Assembly: GCA_012934845.2 (NCBI GenBank)
Contig: WNNJ02001489.1
Span: 44,744-108,743 of the forward strand
Source: Pomphorhynchus laevis
Taxonomy: Eukaryota; Acanthocephala; Palaeacanthocephala; Echinorhynchida; Pomphorhynchidae
Direction of reading: 5' to 3'
DNA: 64,000 nucleotides
The notes beneath the pieces were generated by a model. That model made no database searches and was not told the origin of the DNA. It was given only the letters and a program-made list of their open reading frames with translations. Shown here piece by piece: positions 34,561-47,965 of the stretch. The stretch's first letter is position 1; the number at the start of each line of letters is the position of its first letter. Position numbers and translations under genes: made by a program.

Positions 34561-35214
34561 GAAACAGTCAGTAAAATATATTTTCTTGCATCTTAAATGA
34601 AGTATTTTTCATACGAACAAGAAGATGCATTTTTTATTAAAAAGTGAAAAACTTATATTTCGTCAGTTACTACCATAATCTTCAAAAATTTGATAGAAGC
34701 TATAAATACCAAAATACTAAAATTGGTTATATAAGACTCTTGTTAATTGCTTGTCTTCATTAAAGTACAATTTATTACCAAAGTAAAATTTCAGTCACTA
34801 TATTGTAAATCTAATTGTAATTTTTATTTTTATTTAACCTATATTTTATGTATATCAGCTTACTAAAGTAAGCATTTAAGTCGTCATATAACGAATTTTA
34901 AATTTTATTTTTATTGTTATTATTATTTAATCTATCTGAGATTAAACATTCTTGATTATACTACTTACATTCCAGATTTCAGTTCCACTCCTTTCGTTCG
35001 CGGAAAATCCCTTCCATCAAGATTTATATATTGATATATCACTTTAAAAAATTGTCTTGGTGATTTTAAAGAATATATACAATAATATAACATACAATTT
35101 ATCCGAATGCTTAAAATATCAATTTGAAAGAATAACCTGTAAATATATTCGTCCAAAAGTTATTTACTGTATTGCAAGAGAAGTAAACAATCAGATTTAT
35201 TCTAATAATTACAG
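34561..35214. other. AT-rich flank of LINE C
   Basis: Contains ATCAGCTTACTAAAGTAAGC (34856-34875), which recurs as ATCAGCTTACCAAAGTAAGC near 38243 on the other side of LINE C. This may be a target-site duplication of roughly 30 bp. A minus-strand open stretch (35156-34965) ends at a GTAAGT-like donor; unidentified. Confidence 0.4.
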
Positions 35215-38112
35215 CAACAACTGAATAACACGTAATTTAACATCTTGTTTCAAATGTTGCGCCTGCAATGGTCAATTCTCCAAGTGCAAGAGTTGTAAAT
35301 GTGTAAAGGCCAAAAAACAATGCACGAACTGCTCCGCCGCGTCTTGCTCTAATAAACTATCGCATGTAGATACCATGATATATCAAAAACAACGAATCGA
35401 CGAGTAGTCGACCTGCCTTAAGCGCAGTTTGATAAGTTCCGCTATGCTAAGCAATTGAGGTCAAAGAATCAACCCAACTCTACTCTAGTTACTCCTCGTC
35501 CAAGCAGAAATATCGAAACAGCCGATTACTTTTTTGAGGCTATTATCCACTGGCGACCTAATCTTATGACTCTCCCACGATGCTCCGCAAGCAACAAGAT
35601 TGTTGAGATTATATCTGACTTTTATCATAAATCGACGGAAGCTAAATCCGATGCACAATCGTTACTTCGAAATGTTTCCATTTCCTCTCAACTAATATTA
35701 CAAAGAATACTTACACGAAAATGTGTAACTTATTCGTAAATCTCTTGAACGCAGATTAATCGAATGGCAAAACAACGATTTCGATGCTCTTTATCGCGAA
35801 GCGTTTTATCTACAAAGCAATCTCAGACTTCGCCGTCCACAGAAGCATATTGACTGGGTTAAATATTATTAAAACTTACTGACAAAGGGCAGCATCATTG
35901 TAGCACAGCTATTCTCGATGAAAAATCTGAGGCACACATCCTACAACCAGAGGATATTATTGATAACGCAACAATTTTATCAATCCTTCAAGAGCTACAT
36001 CCTGCTGCAAAGCCTCCAGAGCAAGACGCTCTTCTGTCGTTTCATGGTTCCAAACCTCATCACACATGTCGATTTTATGCACTAAATGAAACCCATATCA
36101 TTAGATTTAGCAAAAAGATCAAAGGGAGCTCTCGGCCTTCAGGTCGTGACTCCTGAGCGTGGTTTCACATGCTTACAGACTTTGAGCCTCAACCTGTGAA
36201 GCTTGCCAAGGCACTCGCCAACTTTGCAATATACATTGCGACAGAAAAAATTAGCCCCGGTACTCTAAAGCTTTCACCGCATGCCGTCTAGTTGACTGGA
36301 AAAGAAATCTTCTGGAATTCACCCAATCGGAATTTGCAACACCGTGAGACTTATCATAAGCAAATCAATTTTGGATTTCACACGCAACTACATACAAAAC
36401 GTCGAAGAATGTACAGAATTGAAGGCTTCACAAATAGGCGGAATAGAATATGCTATATGCTCGTTAAGGAAAGAATTTCATCGACGAAACGACCACTGCA
36501 TATTGACGATTGACGCGAACAACGCTTTCAATCAAACAAATCGATCTGTGGCGCTACACAACGTTAAATACGTGTGCCCGTCGCTGTGCTGTTCACTTCG
36601 CAACATCCACTCAACTCCAGCCTAATTAGCAGTAGGATCCCACAATATGGTTACTACTGAAGATTTACTCAAGGCAATCCTTTCGCAATGACCGGCTTCG
36701 CCCTAAACTCCCTACCACTTATCGCATTGATCCAGCGAATAGTACTTTCCGTTTTCCAAAAGTGGAATGCTGATGACGCCAACTTTTGTAGGAACCATTG
36801 ACACGTTGAAATATGTATGGAGATTGCTTCATATAGAAGGTCCTAAATACGGTTACTATGCAAATGCGAAGAAGTTACAGATTTTGTCACACCGCTCTAT
36901 CAACGAATTTGAATTACCTGACACTAACATCAAAATCTCCAATGATAAGATTAAAATACTCGGCAGGCCCATTGGTTTCAGCGAATTTGAAAACATATCC
37001 GTAGCTAAACTATCAACAAATTGGATTGCAATGCTCAAACGTCTGTCTTTTGCAGCTAACGCTGATATCCACGTCGCTTTTGTTGGACTAACTCACGCTG
37101 TTCAATATAAGTGGACGCATATAATACGCACTTGTGAGTGCTCTGAGACTGTATGGAGTGATATGATAAATACATTTACTCAGCACTTACTCCCTAGATT
37201 CACTATGTGGAACCTAAATAACGATTGGATAGCAATGATGTGCTGTCCATTAAAATTAGGTGGTTTGGGAATCACCCATCCCGGATTCACATCAAAATTG
37301 GAACGATTATCCTCGCAGATGATTGTCTCAACTTACGATTTCGGCCTTATTGGTGACGACCTGAGATACAAACAAATAACGACGCTGCGTGGTATGGCAC
37401 AACTTAGAGTTCAAGCACACCAAGAACGTATTTTCTGGCTATCCATTCTAGATACACCAACGACGAATAACCTGATCGCACAAGCAGCCCGTAATGGAGC
37501 CTCGTCGTGGCTAACTGCGATTCCTTTAGCCCATGAAGGGTTTTATCTATCAGCAAACGAATTTAGAGATGCCCTAATCGCCCGATACGGTCATTTCGAT
37601 CTCTCCCTTAAAAGCGGCACTTGAATTTGCGGCGCACCAGTAAATATCGCACATTCTCTATCGTGCAAGAACAGTACCTTGCATTCTATCCAGCATGATG
37701 CTGTTAGAGACATTATCTCGCCACATATCGTTAAAATTTCACACTGCGTAGAATGTGAAACTCAACTAATCGCCGTCCTTGACGACATAGCTTTCGAACG
37801 AACCACAACTATACATGATCAGAATGCACGGCTTGATATCGTTTGTTCTGGAATTTACGGTAATCGAATTGAGCAGACGTTCTTTTACGTCAATGTTTTC
37901 TCTGTTCGTGCTCAATCGAACATCTCTAGTGAACCAAATTCGGTTTTTAAATACAATGAGAGTCGAAAAATAACAAATATGCCGAACGAGTAGGTGCGGT
38001 TGAACACGCTTTGTTCTCGCCACTGATTTTCTCGACATCCGGAGGACTCGGTAAAAAAGCTGAGACTCTAATAAAGCTATTTGCCACCAAAATAGCCAAC
38101 ATGTCAATTTAA
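35215..38112 (+). mobile_element. LINE-like RT element family C with Cys-rich cluster, nearly full length but broken
   Basis: Starts with a Cys cluster near 35245-35350 (CFKCCACNGQFSKCKSCKC, CTNCSAASC). 35455-35739 reads YFFEAIIHWRPNLMTLP. RT parts follow: 36360-36620 (DHCILTIDANNAFNQTNRSV, motif A); GNPFAMTGFALNSLPLIALI near 36670 (motif B); and WNADDANFVG near 36760 (motif C, with NADD where YADD is usual). A 285-residue frame (36767-37624) covers the thumb (GPKYGYYANAKKLQIL, CPLKLGGLGITHPG) to FRDALIARYGHFD. The C-terminal nuclease-like region reads RLDIVCSGIYGN and FSTSGGLGKKAETL, ending near 38112. The order matches an RT family I know from cnidarians and other invertebrates. It has several stops and frame changes, so it is inactive. 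Confidence 0.85.
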
Positions 38113-38392
38113 GTTACTTTTATATCTACTAAAGATAAGATTAATGGATATATTTATCGTTCATTTTGTAATTGTTTTTATCGCTCTTTTCTTTTTCATT
38201 TCATCAAATATTACCAAAGATTATTTAAGCTTTTGCTATTAATCAGCTTACCAAAGTAAGCATTTAAATCATTATTATTGTTTACATTTTATTGATATTA
38301 TATATTGTGGTAAGAGGAAAGTCTATTGCTTTTACTCAACTATCTAGAAATACATAATCAAAAGTAATTACAATACGACATTTTCCCTGGCT
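38113..38392. other. 3' flank of LINE C
   Basis: AT-rich. Carries the repeat ATCAGCTTACCAAAGTAAGC shared with 34856. Confidence 0.45.
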
Positions 38393-38464
38393 TCTTTAAA
38401 GGCTTCGATCGTAATCGAAGCTTTTAAAGATTTGAATTTACAATTCGTGATCGAATTGTAAATT
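38393..38464. repeat. Two consecutive hairpins
   Basis: TCTTTAAAGGCTTCGAT pairs with ATCGAAGCTTTTAAAGA (one mismatch, 4-nt loop, 38393-38430). AATTTACAATTCG then pairs with CGAATTGTAAATT (perfect, loop TGAT, 38435-38464). They lie at the edge of the PLE N-terminal fragment. Confidence 0.8.
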
Positions 38465-39240
38465 TAATTTTTATTATTTTGTCGTTGTTATTATTTGACC
38501 TATATTTATATCTTTTCGAGAGCATTTTCCTTAATTCATTGTTTTCAATTAATTCTAGATTATGGGTGCATATATGTTCATTTATTTTAACAAAACTAAG
38601 ACTTTTACAATTGCATTCTGTTTCCATTGTTTCTAATATTATCGTTACATATTGATTTTAATTCTTTATTATAATTACAAATTTTTCGTCCTAATGGTGG
38701 TAGGAGTTTATACCTTATTTTAGGAATATATTTACTTAAATCTGACCTTATTATTTCTTTACTTTTATAATTATTTAAAAGTCCCGCTATATTTATGTTA
38801 TCTATACATTTATTAATGAAGTTTATGGTTAATGCATATTTTCTATTGTTATTATTAGCATTTATTGTCCGATTATAGTATTTTTTATTACAATAACTGT
38901 CTATTATACAACTTAGCCTATCATAGTCGTTAATTAAATTTTGATTTATTGAACAAATGATATCTTTAGAAAAACTTCTTATATTTACATAAAGATCTTT
39001 TAGCTTATTATCACTTAAAAGTTGTTTTAATATTTCTAATCGTTCTAGATTATGGGTACATATATGTTCATTTATTTCATCAAACTTAAGATTTTTACAA
39101 TTGCATTCTGTTTCTATGATGTTTCTAATATTATAGTTACATATTGATTTCAATTCTTTATTATAATTACAAATTTTTCGTCCTAATGGTGGTAGGAGTT
39201 TATCCCTTATTTTAGGAATATATTTACTTAAATCAAATTC
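38424..39240 (-). mobile_element. PLE N-terminal region, tandemly duplicated
   Basis: Minus frames read CNCKNLKFDEINEHICTHNL (39100) and CNCKSLSFVKINEHICTHNL (38610). The second is followed by NNELRKMLSKRYKYRS. This C.C...H..T.DL...NN..LR.LL..G.KYR pattern occurs upstream of the reverse transcriptase in a group of PLE-like elements, especially in cnidarians. LLPPLGRKICNYNKELKSIC and its flank occur twice with a spacing of about 494 bp, showing tandem duplication. The reverse transcriptase itself is absent here. Confidence 0.65.
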
Positions 39241-40189
39241 TATTATTTTTGTTATCTTATTTTATAGTCTACATATATACATTTAAATATGAAGTTTTTG
39301 AACTTCAGTTTATCATTTGCAATAAGAGTTGAGTGCTACAAACGCTTTAAGATATTTATGAATTTGTATATAATCTGAATCCCGTCTACTATTAAAAACT
39401 CATCATATATGTTTTAAGTCAACATATCGCTTTATTTGAGAGAGTAACAGTTAACCGTCGTAATCACGCTGCTTGAAATGCTGTTGTTCTCTTAATAGTT
39501 TTATTTCAGTTTATCATTCGTGCAATTAGCTAAACCATATTGATTTTATAGTAAATGTAAAATCAATATATAATATACCTAAATTTCGGTTAATCTCATT
39601 GTTTTCTCAAAGTAAATATTTCTTTTTATAAAAATATAATTTATATTTTATGTTTTGCTTACTGTTGCTTTTGGACGAGTGTATTCATTAATAATAAAAA
39701 ATATTATTACGTATTTAATTTTCCGAATATTACGATAGCTCGTGTCCAAATACTATCGCAATAGTCAAAAATTCGTGAAATAAAAAAAACTCAATTTTTT
39801 AATACTTTTTAGGAATATATTTACTTAAATTTGATTATAATATTTCTTTATTTTTAGAATTATTTAAAAGTATATTATTTAGTGTATAGTTTTATACATT
39901 TTTCCATATCTTTATATATTTTAGATTTTATTTTAAACAGTTATGAACATATTTATATTCACTAAAACTTAAAATAAGTCAGCTATAATTAAGCTACTGT
40001 TATCTTCCATTAAAACACCTTTAATTTGTCCGAAATATTTTATATTGTTTTTATATTTACTTGATGGTTTAATTTTTGTTTAATTTTATGACGAATTGTT
40101 AATTTTATTGTGATTATTATATAAGGGTTTACAAAAACAATGTAATTCGAAAACTTGTTATGACCTAAGATGTTTCGGCCTCTACATCT
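39241..40189. other. AT-rich stretch with the source of an 84-bp repeat
   Basis: 39950-40032 recurs at 40240-40325 inside LINE C copy 2. A short PLE-like bit (TTTTAGGAATATATTTACTT) lies near 39810. No gene was seen. Confidence 0.5.
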
Positions 40190-41700
40190 CGATGTTGTCC
40201 TTGCATTAGACAGTCAGCGCATGTAAAGGTTGTAAAGGTTGTTTATATTCACAAAAACTTAAAATAAGTCAGCTATAATTAAGCTACTGTTACCTTCCAT
40301 TAAAACACCTTTAATTTGTCCGAAAGTGCATGTAAAGGTTGTAAATGCACACTCACATGTCGTGTATGTACATAATGACGAATCTTTAAGCTTTGATCAT
40401 GTCGTGACCCTCAAACAATCATATGTGACGGCTGAGATAGATTCTGAGGTATGCACATTATCTCGACGCAATAGTTCCTCCAAATTGAGACTTAATTAAA
40501 GTTACAAAGAGGTAATTTTTATGACAGCCAGATCTCTTTGAGCTTCCTCAATGCGAGGCGGTTTTTGTCTTCGTGGACCTTCTTTTTTCAATATATATAT
40601 ATCATGTCATCGGCATAATCCCCATGAAATCATAACTGAAAACAACAACTGTAATGTGCAAATTAGTGAAATTTCGAAGAAGTTGCTTTGAGTCGGGGGA
40701 CGAATTAGACTAACGACGAATAAGAAAGACTATGAGAGCAAGACAAGTTGCAAGGTTATCGATAATTATCCAGTTTTACTTGAGGATATTGTGAAAGCAG
40801 CTTTAAATCGCGGGGTTCCGCTGTCTCTTCAGTTTTCAATGCCTCCTTTATGACATTCAATGTTGGCGGCGTTTGGCCAATCATCAACTCGTTTAGCAAC
40901 AAGTCTAGCTGATTTCTGCAGAAATTCCAAATCATCAAAGTTTTGGAAAGAATAATCAGTATTGACTTCGAGCTGCAGCGGAATGCGACTGTGCGCTGGA
41001 CAACGTTGTGTAATCGAAGCGGTTATTCATTTAATTTGCCATCTATATAACGAAAATCTGACAATGCCTATTTTTCAACTAAAAGCCAGAAACGCATTTA
41101 CTTGCGCCAATCTTTATCTAATCTTAAAAAATGTGAAGTACAACGATCCAGTAACATTACAATCGATCACAATCTTTTACTGTCGAATAAGGGATATATG
41201 TCGAATAAGGTGACCCCTGGCTATAATCGTTTACACTCAGTACCATTTAGTTGATACAAAGATTAAAGGAATGTAATTATGTCACAATGTCCCAATATCA
41301 CTCACCGTTGGTTTGCTGATCACGCCAACTCAGTCGGTTTTGCACAATATTTCTATTAATTTGGAACAATTTGAAAAATTGTTAATTCGCAAAATTTGAC
41401 CTGTTGATAGATTTTACCCCGACGAGCTCAAATGCAAACTACTTGTACGTGCCTATGAATTGTCCAACGCTAAAGCATTATTCTGAGAATCAAACATTCA
41501 AATCGCCACCGATTGACTGATATTCTTGGTTCGGCGATTGATGAGCATACATGCATGGATTCCTTCCCCAACGCTAAGATAGATAAGTGTCTCATTAGGC
41601 TCAGCAACCTAATAAAGGTAGCAAATGAAAATCCCTTAGTGGTCTTTGAAGCCTTAACCCAAGCAATTTAATTCAAATGGTTGTTCATTCCACGCACATG
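40190..41700 (+). mobile_element. LINE-like RT element family C, copy 2, strongly decayed
   Basis: The Cys cluster at 40215-40375 (CKGCKC, LTCRVC) is interrupted by an 84-bp segment. RT sequence at 40962-41213 reads MRLCAGQRCVIEAVIHLICH and FQLKARNAFTCANLYLILKN, matching motif A of the family with DANNAF altered to KARNAF. Scattered post-RT remnants follow to about 41700. It is much more degraded than the copy at 35215. Confidence 0.65.
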
Positions 41701-44469
41701 CAGATTAACCACGGGGATTTACGAATCGCCGTGGATGAGATACTAGGATATATATCCCTATGTCTATATTGGATTATATAAATTTTAGCCCGATATAAAT
41801 AAAGAAAAATGATTTCAAATTATTTGTGAATACCAAAAATAATTATTTGTAATAAACCTAATAAATTTCCATTTAGTCTACAAATAGTCTACAAATCGCT
41901 GACGACATTAATCTATTACGGATCTACCAATTTACTTGTACTTGAATATTCACAAGGAATTTGTAGGAATCACTAGCTAAAAATGAAACTAGAATTAATA
42001 ATGTATTTATTAAATAAATAATTAATAAATACGGAATTAATAAGAAATGTGATCTAATCAATAATAAAAATTATTATTCAGAAAATCAAATTAATTTACA
42101 TAATTAATTAAATATAATTAATTTACATAATTAATGTTAAAATTCATTTCGCCGAATCAACTTAAATGTCGCGACAAACCAAATAATAAATTGGGTGTAG
42201 TAGAGGACTGTGTGCTTTAACAAAACTAAACACTCCGTTATATTAGAATTGTTTGCAACTCATAAATATATAAATTGATATTCAATTTAGAAATATATAA
42301 TATAACACGTTATATATTAAATTACTATATTATGATTATATAATTGAGTATAATTATATATACTCAATAAAAATGTGAAAATTAAAGTAGAATATTCTAG
42401 TATATATAATTCCAATAATAACAGGTGATATATCTTTCGCTTATTTACTTTTATTTTATTTGCTTTAAAAATTCAATATGTTATAATTTATACATTAAAT
42501 TATATATATCTATTGCATATATAAAAATTCAATAAATTTCTTGTAAATAATTATGTATAAATTTAATTAAATTTATAATATTTAATTTAAAAATAATTTT
42601 TTATTATATTATACATCAAATTCTAAACTGCAGCAGAGCTAAAGCTGCCTAAATCAGCTATAGTAATGTTACACGGTATTGACGCAACATTAATTAATTA
42701 ACAGTTGCATTAATAGACCTTATAATGTAGCATTAAACGATTAGTTTTTTTTTAAATTACACATTCATCAATTTATTTTGTTTTGCCCGGATAAGCAACA
42801 TTTTGCCATTTTTCGATCCGAAACATCAAAAATCATCAGATAAAGCTGCTCTAATTCTTCGTTTAGGTTTGCTAATATCTGTAATTCTGTTTTAGTACCA
42901 AAATTTGATTCAATTGTTTATTTGGGTAAAACGTTAAATACGTCAGGCACACGCAATCAGTAATTAATTTACATTTAAAGAAATCAAATAAAAGAATTGT
43001 TTCTTTGCACTTACGCAGATAAAATCAAAAATATATAAAATTATTAGGAATAAATTATTAGTGATAACATTACTATTTAATTTTTGATATATTTTTCAAT
43101 GAACGATCATATTTTATGTATACATTCATTTTTTATACCACAAACGAATATAATTAACATACAATTAGTAACAAAAATTATTATATCATACAATTATTAC
43201 ACCAAAAACCACAATGTCATCGTTGAAATTGTAGGGACAAATATAATCGACATAGTTGAGAATCGACTAAAAAGTAAAAGCGATTAATTTTAAAATTAAT
43301 TTTTTATATTTACTAAAAACAAATATATTTAGCATTTAGTTAAATGAGAGCCATAATTTAGTGATGGAATTAGTCTGGAATTTAGTGATGACATATAAGT
43401 GAGAGAGATTTGATTACTGACCATTAAATTTCAATTCAATCCATAGACAAATTTATGTATTGTTGTCAATTAACTCTTCAAAGTGTTCAACAATCCCGAT
43501 TTAGAAGGATCACAAGAAATATGAATATTAAATTTAAAGTTATTTTTGTTACACTTAATTAAGCAAAAACAGCTTTAAATATCTTTAACATTTTTGTTGC
43601 ATTGCCCTTCCACTTAAAGGAAAATGCGACATTATAAATAATAATTATCTGCCACGAGTCAGTACTAAACACTAAATATACTAACGTTTTATACTAAATT
43701 TTTGAAATCCATCATATACAATAAGCATTAAATTCGTAGGATCAATTTCTGCTTTAATAATCATCATAATTGAGTTGACGACTCCAATGATATTGATAAT
43801 CCGGCACTCGGTTTCGAAGGAATAATTATATTACAATGTGCTCATTTAATCTCAATTATATTACTGATTACTCTGAAAATTATCAATATTCATTGACGAT
43901 TCTTGATATTATTAAATCAATTGCTAACGTAAAAATTTGATAAAATACTAATTATCTCTTCATTTCACTTTGTATTCATTAAATTATAATTAATCTCAAT
44001 CAATCAATTATTATTAAATCGATAATTAACTCATTGATTAATTAGTTATATATTAATAACAAATTAAACATTGAGTGAACAATCGATTTATAAATTCTAA
44101 TTTAATGTTCTATTATTTATAATTAGTAGAAGATTAATATGATTAAGGATTTTATTTTTTACGCTTTATAATATTCTATGTAGATTTCCACAAAATTTAA
44201 CTTTTGTTCAATAGCAACATCAGTTTATGTGATATATTGAAGTCAAAATGAATTCTAGGTCGGAACCGTGACTTTAATACAGTGCCTAACTAAAAGAAAG
44301 TTAATCAAATAACTAGCTTTGAATATGATAAAATATATAAATTATGATATATAAGCTGGTTGAAGTATCAACCTGCTTATACCTATGTGATGAAAACGAA
44401 GCATAAAATGAAAGATTTAGTATTTACATTGATAAATTTGGATATATTTGGAGGTCTATATTGAAACAA
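41701..44469. other. AT-rich region, no gene recognised
   Basis: Simple AT repeats near 41990-42130. A 67-codon forward open stretch at 43084-43287 has no recognisable features and is probably chance. Confidence 0.5.
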
Positions 44470-45045
44470 GTTCGAAGGAGATAACAGATAAATATTGTGT
44501 TTGGCAAGCCTGGACCAAACACAATCGCTATTCAAGCTCACAGCAAAAAGCCTTTGATATTTTTATCAATAATGAAATGTTGGCTATTGCAACCAAATGG
44601 ACAAGATAGAAGATAAAACTGGTTTAAGAAAAATTTAAAACCAAATAGGAATTCGCATATGAAACAACAGTCACTGAATTGCGAGTGTTCATCGGTATGT
44701 TATTGATTTCAGTCAGATTCCACGAAACATTTGTTCCATATAACCGTTTTTGTTCTCAAAAACGGTTACATGCAATACAAATTCCAAAATAAATAGACAA
44801 ATAATTGAGAGTTGTGCCATAACATCTGAAGAGCATGCATCTCAACATTATGAAGTAGAAGATCCTAGGAAAGCTGATGGAAAATCAAAACTGTCTGGGC
44901 TGTTTGCAAAATCCACATCTGTACATATCATAAAGCCACTATGTACCCAGTTGCCATATCAAATAATTCTAAAACCAGTCGTTTTAATTAACTTTATCTA
45001 TTATTATTTACTAATTCAATTTTTCTTTGTTTACTATTTTTAAGT
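44470..45045 (+). mobile_element. piggyBac-like transposase remnant
   Basis: Forward reading near 44550-44740: AFDIFINNEMLAIATKWT, then ETTVTELRVFIGMLLISVRF. This is the N-terminal part of piggyBac-type transposases (F..N.E....T......E...FiGmLi). It then jumps to SEEHASQHYEVEDPRKADG, possibly C-terminal, so the catalytic middle is deleted. Frame changes are present. Terminal inverted repeats were not identified. Confidence 0.5.
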
Positions 45046-46848
45046 AAGAAATTTGATACACATTTTTATAAAAGAATAAAAATGATTTTAATATACTTAA
45101 CGTTCATATGTTCTTTGAATAATAAATTCGCCTTATTAGCTTTGTTTATATAAATAAACTGGGTTTTAAACAATTATAAGTCCATTTAAGCAATGGACAC
45201 AACGTACCCCTAATCAGCAGACCTCATGGTACATGCTGAGCGTTAAAATATTATTCCTTGTTAGAAATAACATAAACAGTTTTAGTTGTTCGTGCCGGCA
45301 TTTTCTAATATTGTGACATAATGAAAATAATATAATATTCACGCAGTTAATCAATAACTAAATTATATCTCGTAACTCGATTCATAATGATATTATTATA
45401 ATATTATATGAAATACAATACTGTATCGAGAGGAAATTATATAATGATGCAAACAAAATTTGATTTCTTCAAACATCTTAAAACAGTAAAATATATGAAT
45501 ATCAGTTATAACTCATTTTCATTACAGATATCACAGCAACTTAGTCTGAAAAATATTTTGGCAAGAAACGTTTTTCTACAAACATACAGGAATTTCATTG
45601 ATTGTAATGAAATAATTTATAAATCGATAATTATTTATTTATCGATAATTACTCATTTATTTATTTGTTATATTTTAATGAAGTGAGTGAAGTTTATTTT
45701 TATTTTAAAGTCAAATTTTCAATGCTAACTGATATATCATCAACATTCCCAATACATAACGCATTTTTTATAATATTATTTGTATTTTACTTTATTTTTT
45801 CGTCTTGATAATGAAATAAACTTTAAAATAAAAAAATTAAAGTTTACTCGCCCCATTTATCGATAACTAAATTATATTTCTTAACACATTTTCGATTTAA
45901 ACTTTTCCATTCATAGATAAGTTTACGTATTTCATGTAGCTTTGTCAAATATATTTTTGGTTAGATTTTCGGCATGACTAAAAATATTGTATTGTTAAAA
46001 AGTCTTCTTATGGGATGATGTTAATTCTTCAATTTAAGTGAAAATAAAATAAAACATATAAAACATATTTCTATGTTTATTTATAAACATATAAATATTT
46101 TTTCTGTTTATAAAAATATGTTTTTTATATTTTTCATATTTTTTATTTGTTTTTTTATATAAAACATATCAACGATTATTGAATTTTTATACATTTAAGA
46201 CAAAATAAAGATACAAAAATTAATCTTTATTTACAAGATTAAATAATCATGAAGATGGAATAATTTGACAAAAGTAAATATGAAATAATACTCACGATGC
46301 CACATAATTTCTATTTGAATGGTTCGAAGATTCTATTGAAAAAATAAATGACAAAATTGAACACACAATCATCAGCTTAAAAATAATATATTTTAACTTT
46401 TAAAATACAGTTAAAATAAAAAGTTAACGCTCAACTTTTTTAAACTGCAATATTTGAATTCTTCATTTCTAATAAAATAACAATTTAAAATTTATTCAAT
46501 TTATATATTCTTATAAGTTGTTTTAAAATTATGAGAATAATTAATCTTTAAACTAATTTATCAAATAAATTAATAATTCAATAAAATAATTCACACTGAA
46601 GTTATAAATAACTCAAAATTGTCCTTTATACAGATACTTTTTATATTTTCTAATATATAATTTATGTAACATTTGGTAATCTATAAAAGTGAAATATTCA
46701 GAGAGATACGGTAGGCAAACAAAAAAGAGAAAAAACCAAGAAAAACTATTATTTGATGAATAACATTAAATGCCATCAGCTATTGTGGCCATCTATAGCA
46801 AATGAGGTAAACAATTTTTAGACCAAAGCATGTTCAATGAGTGAAGTT
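45046..46848. other. AT-rich region, no gene recognised
   Basis: Repeated TCAATAACTAAATTATAT-like words near 45350 and 45860. Nothing else assignable. Confidence 0.5.
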
Positions 46849-46888
46849 CATTAGAGAAGTTTAATCACACTTCTCTAATGAAGTGTGA
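46849..46888. repeat. Overlapping alternative hairpins
   Basis: CATTAGAGAAGT (46849-46860) pairs with ACTTCTCTAATG (46869-46880). TCACACTT (46865-46872) can instead pair with AAGTGTGA (46881-46888). The two structures exclude each other. Confidence 0.7.
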
Positions 46889-47162
46889 TTGTCATGTTCA
46901 CTGAGTAAAGAATTTACAACAATTTTCAAAAGGAGAAGTAGAAAATACTGTTTACACAGAGATGTACTGAACGAATATAAAAACCATATTTTTAAATAAT
47001 TTCTAAAAAAGAATATGAACAAATTTAAGATTACAACAACATACCTCAAGTGTGATAGCGAAGCATTTTACTACTATGTCGTAAGGGCATTATTGTATTT
47101 CGTAAATAGCGTTCAAATTTATCAATTATTATTTCTCTAATGAAGTGTTATTATTTATTAAT

Positions 47163-47965
47163 AATCATATCTCGAAGGAATATAAATTAGAGATATGAAA
47201 GTACTTAAAATGATAATACCCATGAATTGCGATGCAGTACACGATTGATCAGGCGAATCAAACGAAACTGCACACGATTTGTGAATGATTGTGATAATTA
47301 AAAAAACAGTTGTATTGAAATTCTTTCTTATTAATATAACGTCACCAGTAGTTTTCGATTCGTATAACCACTATATGTGGAGTGACGAATCTTAGCATCG
47401 GCCCTAGAGCTTTGCTCGTGCTTTGTAGCTCGAGAGCTTTTGCTAGTGTATTGCGCTTCAGCTGGATACCAGCGTGTTGCTTGTTCAGCAACCGTAACAA
47501 TAATCATATCTCGAATGAATATCAATTAGAGATATGAAAATACTTAAAATGATAATACCCATGAATTGCGATGCAGTACACGATTGATCAGGCGAATCAA
47601 ACGAAACTGCACACGATTTGTGAATGATTGTGTTAATTAAAAAAACAGTTGTATTGAAATTCTTTCTTATTAATATAACGTCACCAGTAGTTTTCGATTC
47701 GTATAACCACTATATGTGGAGTGACGAATCTTAGCATCGGCCCTAGAGCTTTGCTCGTGCTTTGTAGCTCGAGAGCTTTTGCTAGTGTATTGCGCTTCAG
47801 CTGGATACCAGCGTGTTGCTTGTTCAGCAACCGTAACAATAATCATATCTCGAATGAATATAAATTAGAGGTATGAAAATACTTAAAATGATAATACCTA
47901 TGAATTGCGATGCAGTACACGATTGATCAGGAGAATTAAACGAAACTGCACACGATTTGTGAAAT
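47163..47965. repeat. 339-bp tandem repeat, two full copies and a partial third
   Basis: Units start AATCATATCTCGAA at 47163, 47502 and 47841. Copies 1 and 2 are almost identical. The third merges into LINE B sequence at about 47965. Each unit includes a stretch homologous to the LINE B C-terminal coding region (GAAACTGCACACGATTTGTG), so the array derives from the 3' part of that LINE. Confidence 0.88.

Noticed and set aside
45408-45686. 92-codon forward open frame
   Set aside because: AT-rich composition, no recognisable motif and no splice or homology support; probably chance.
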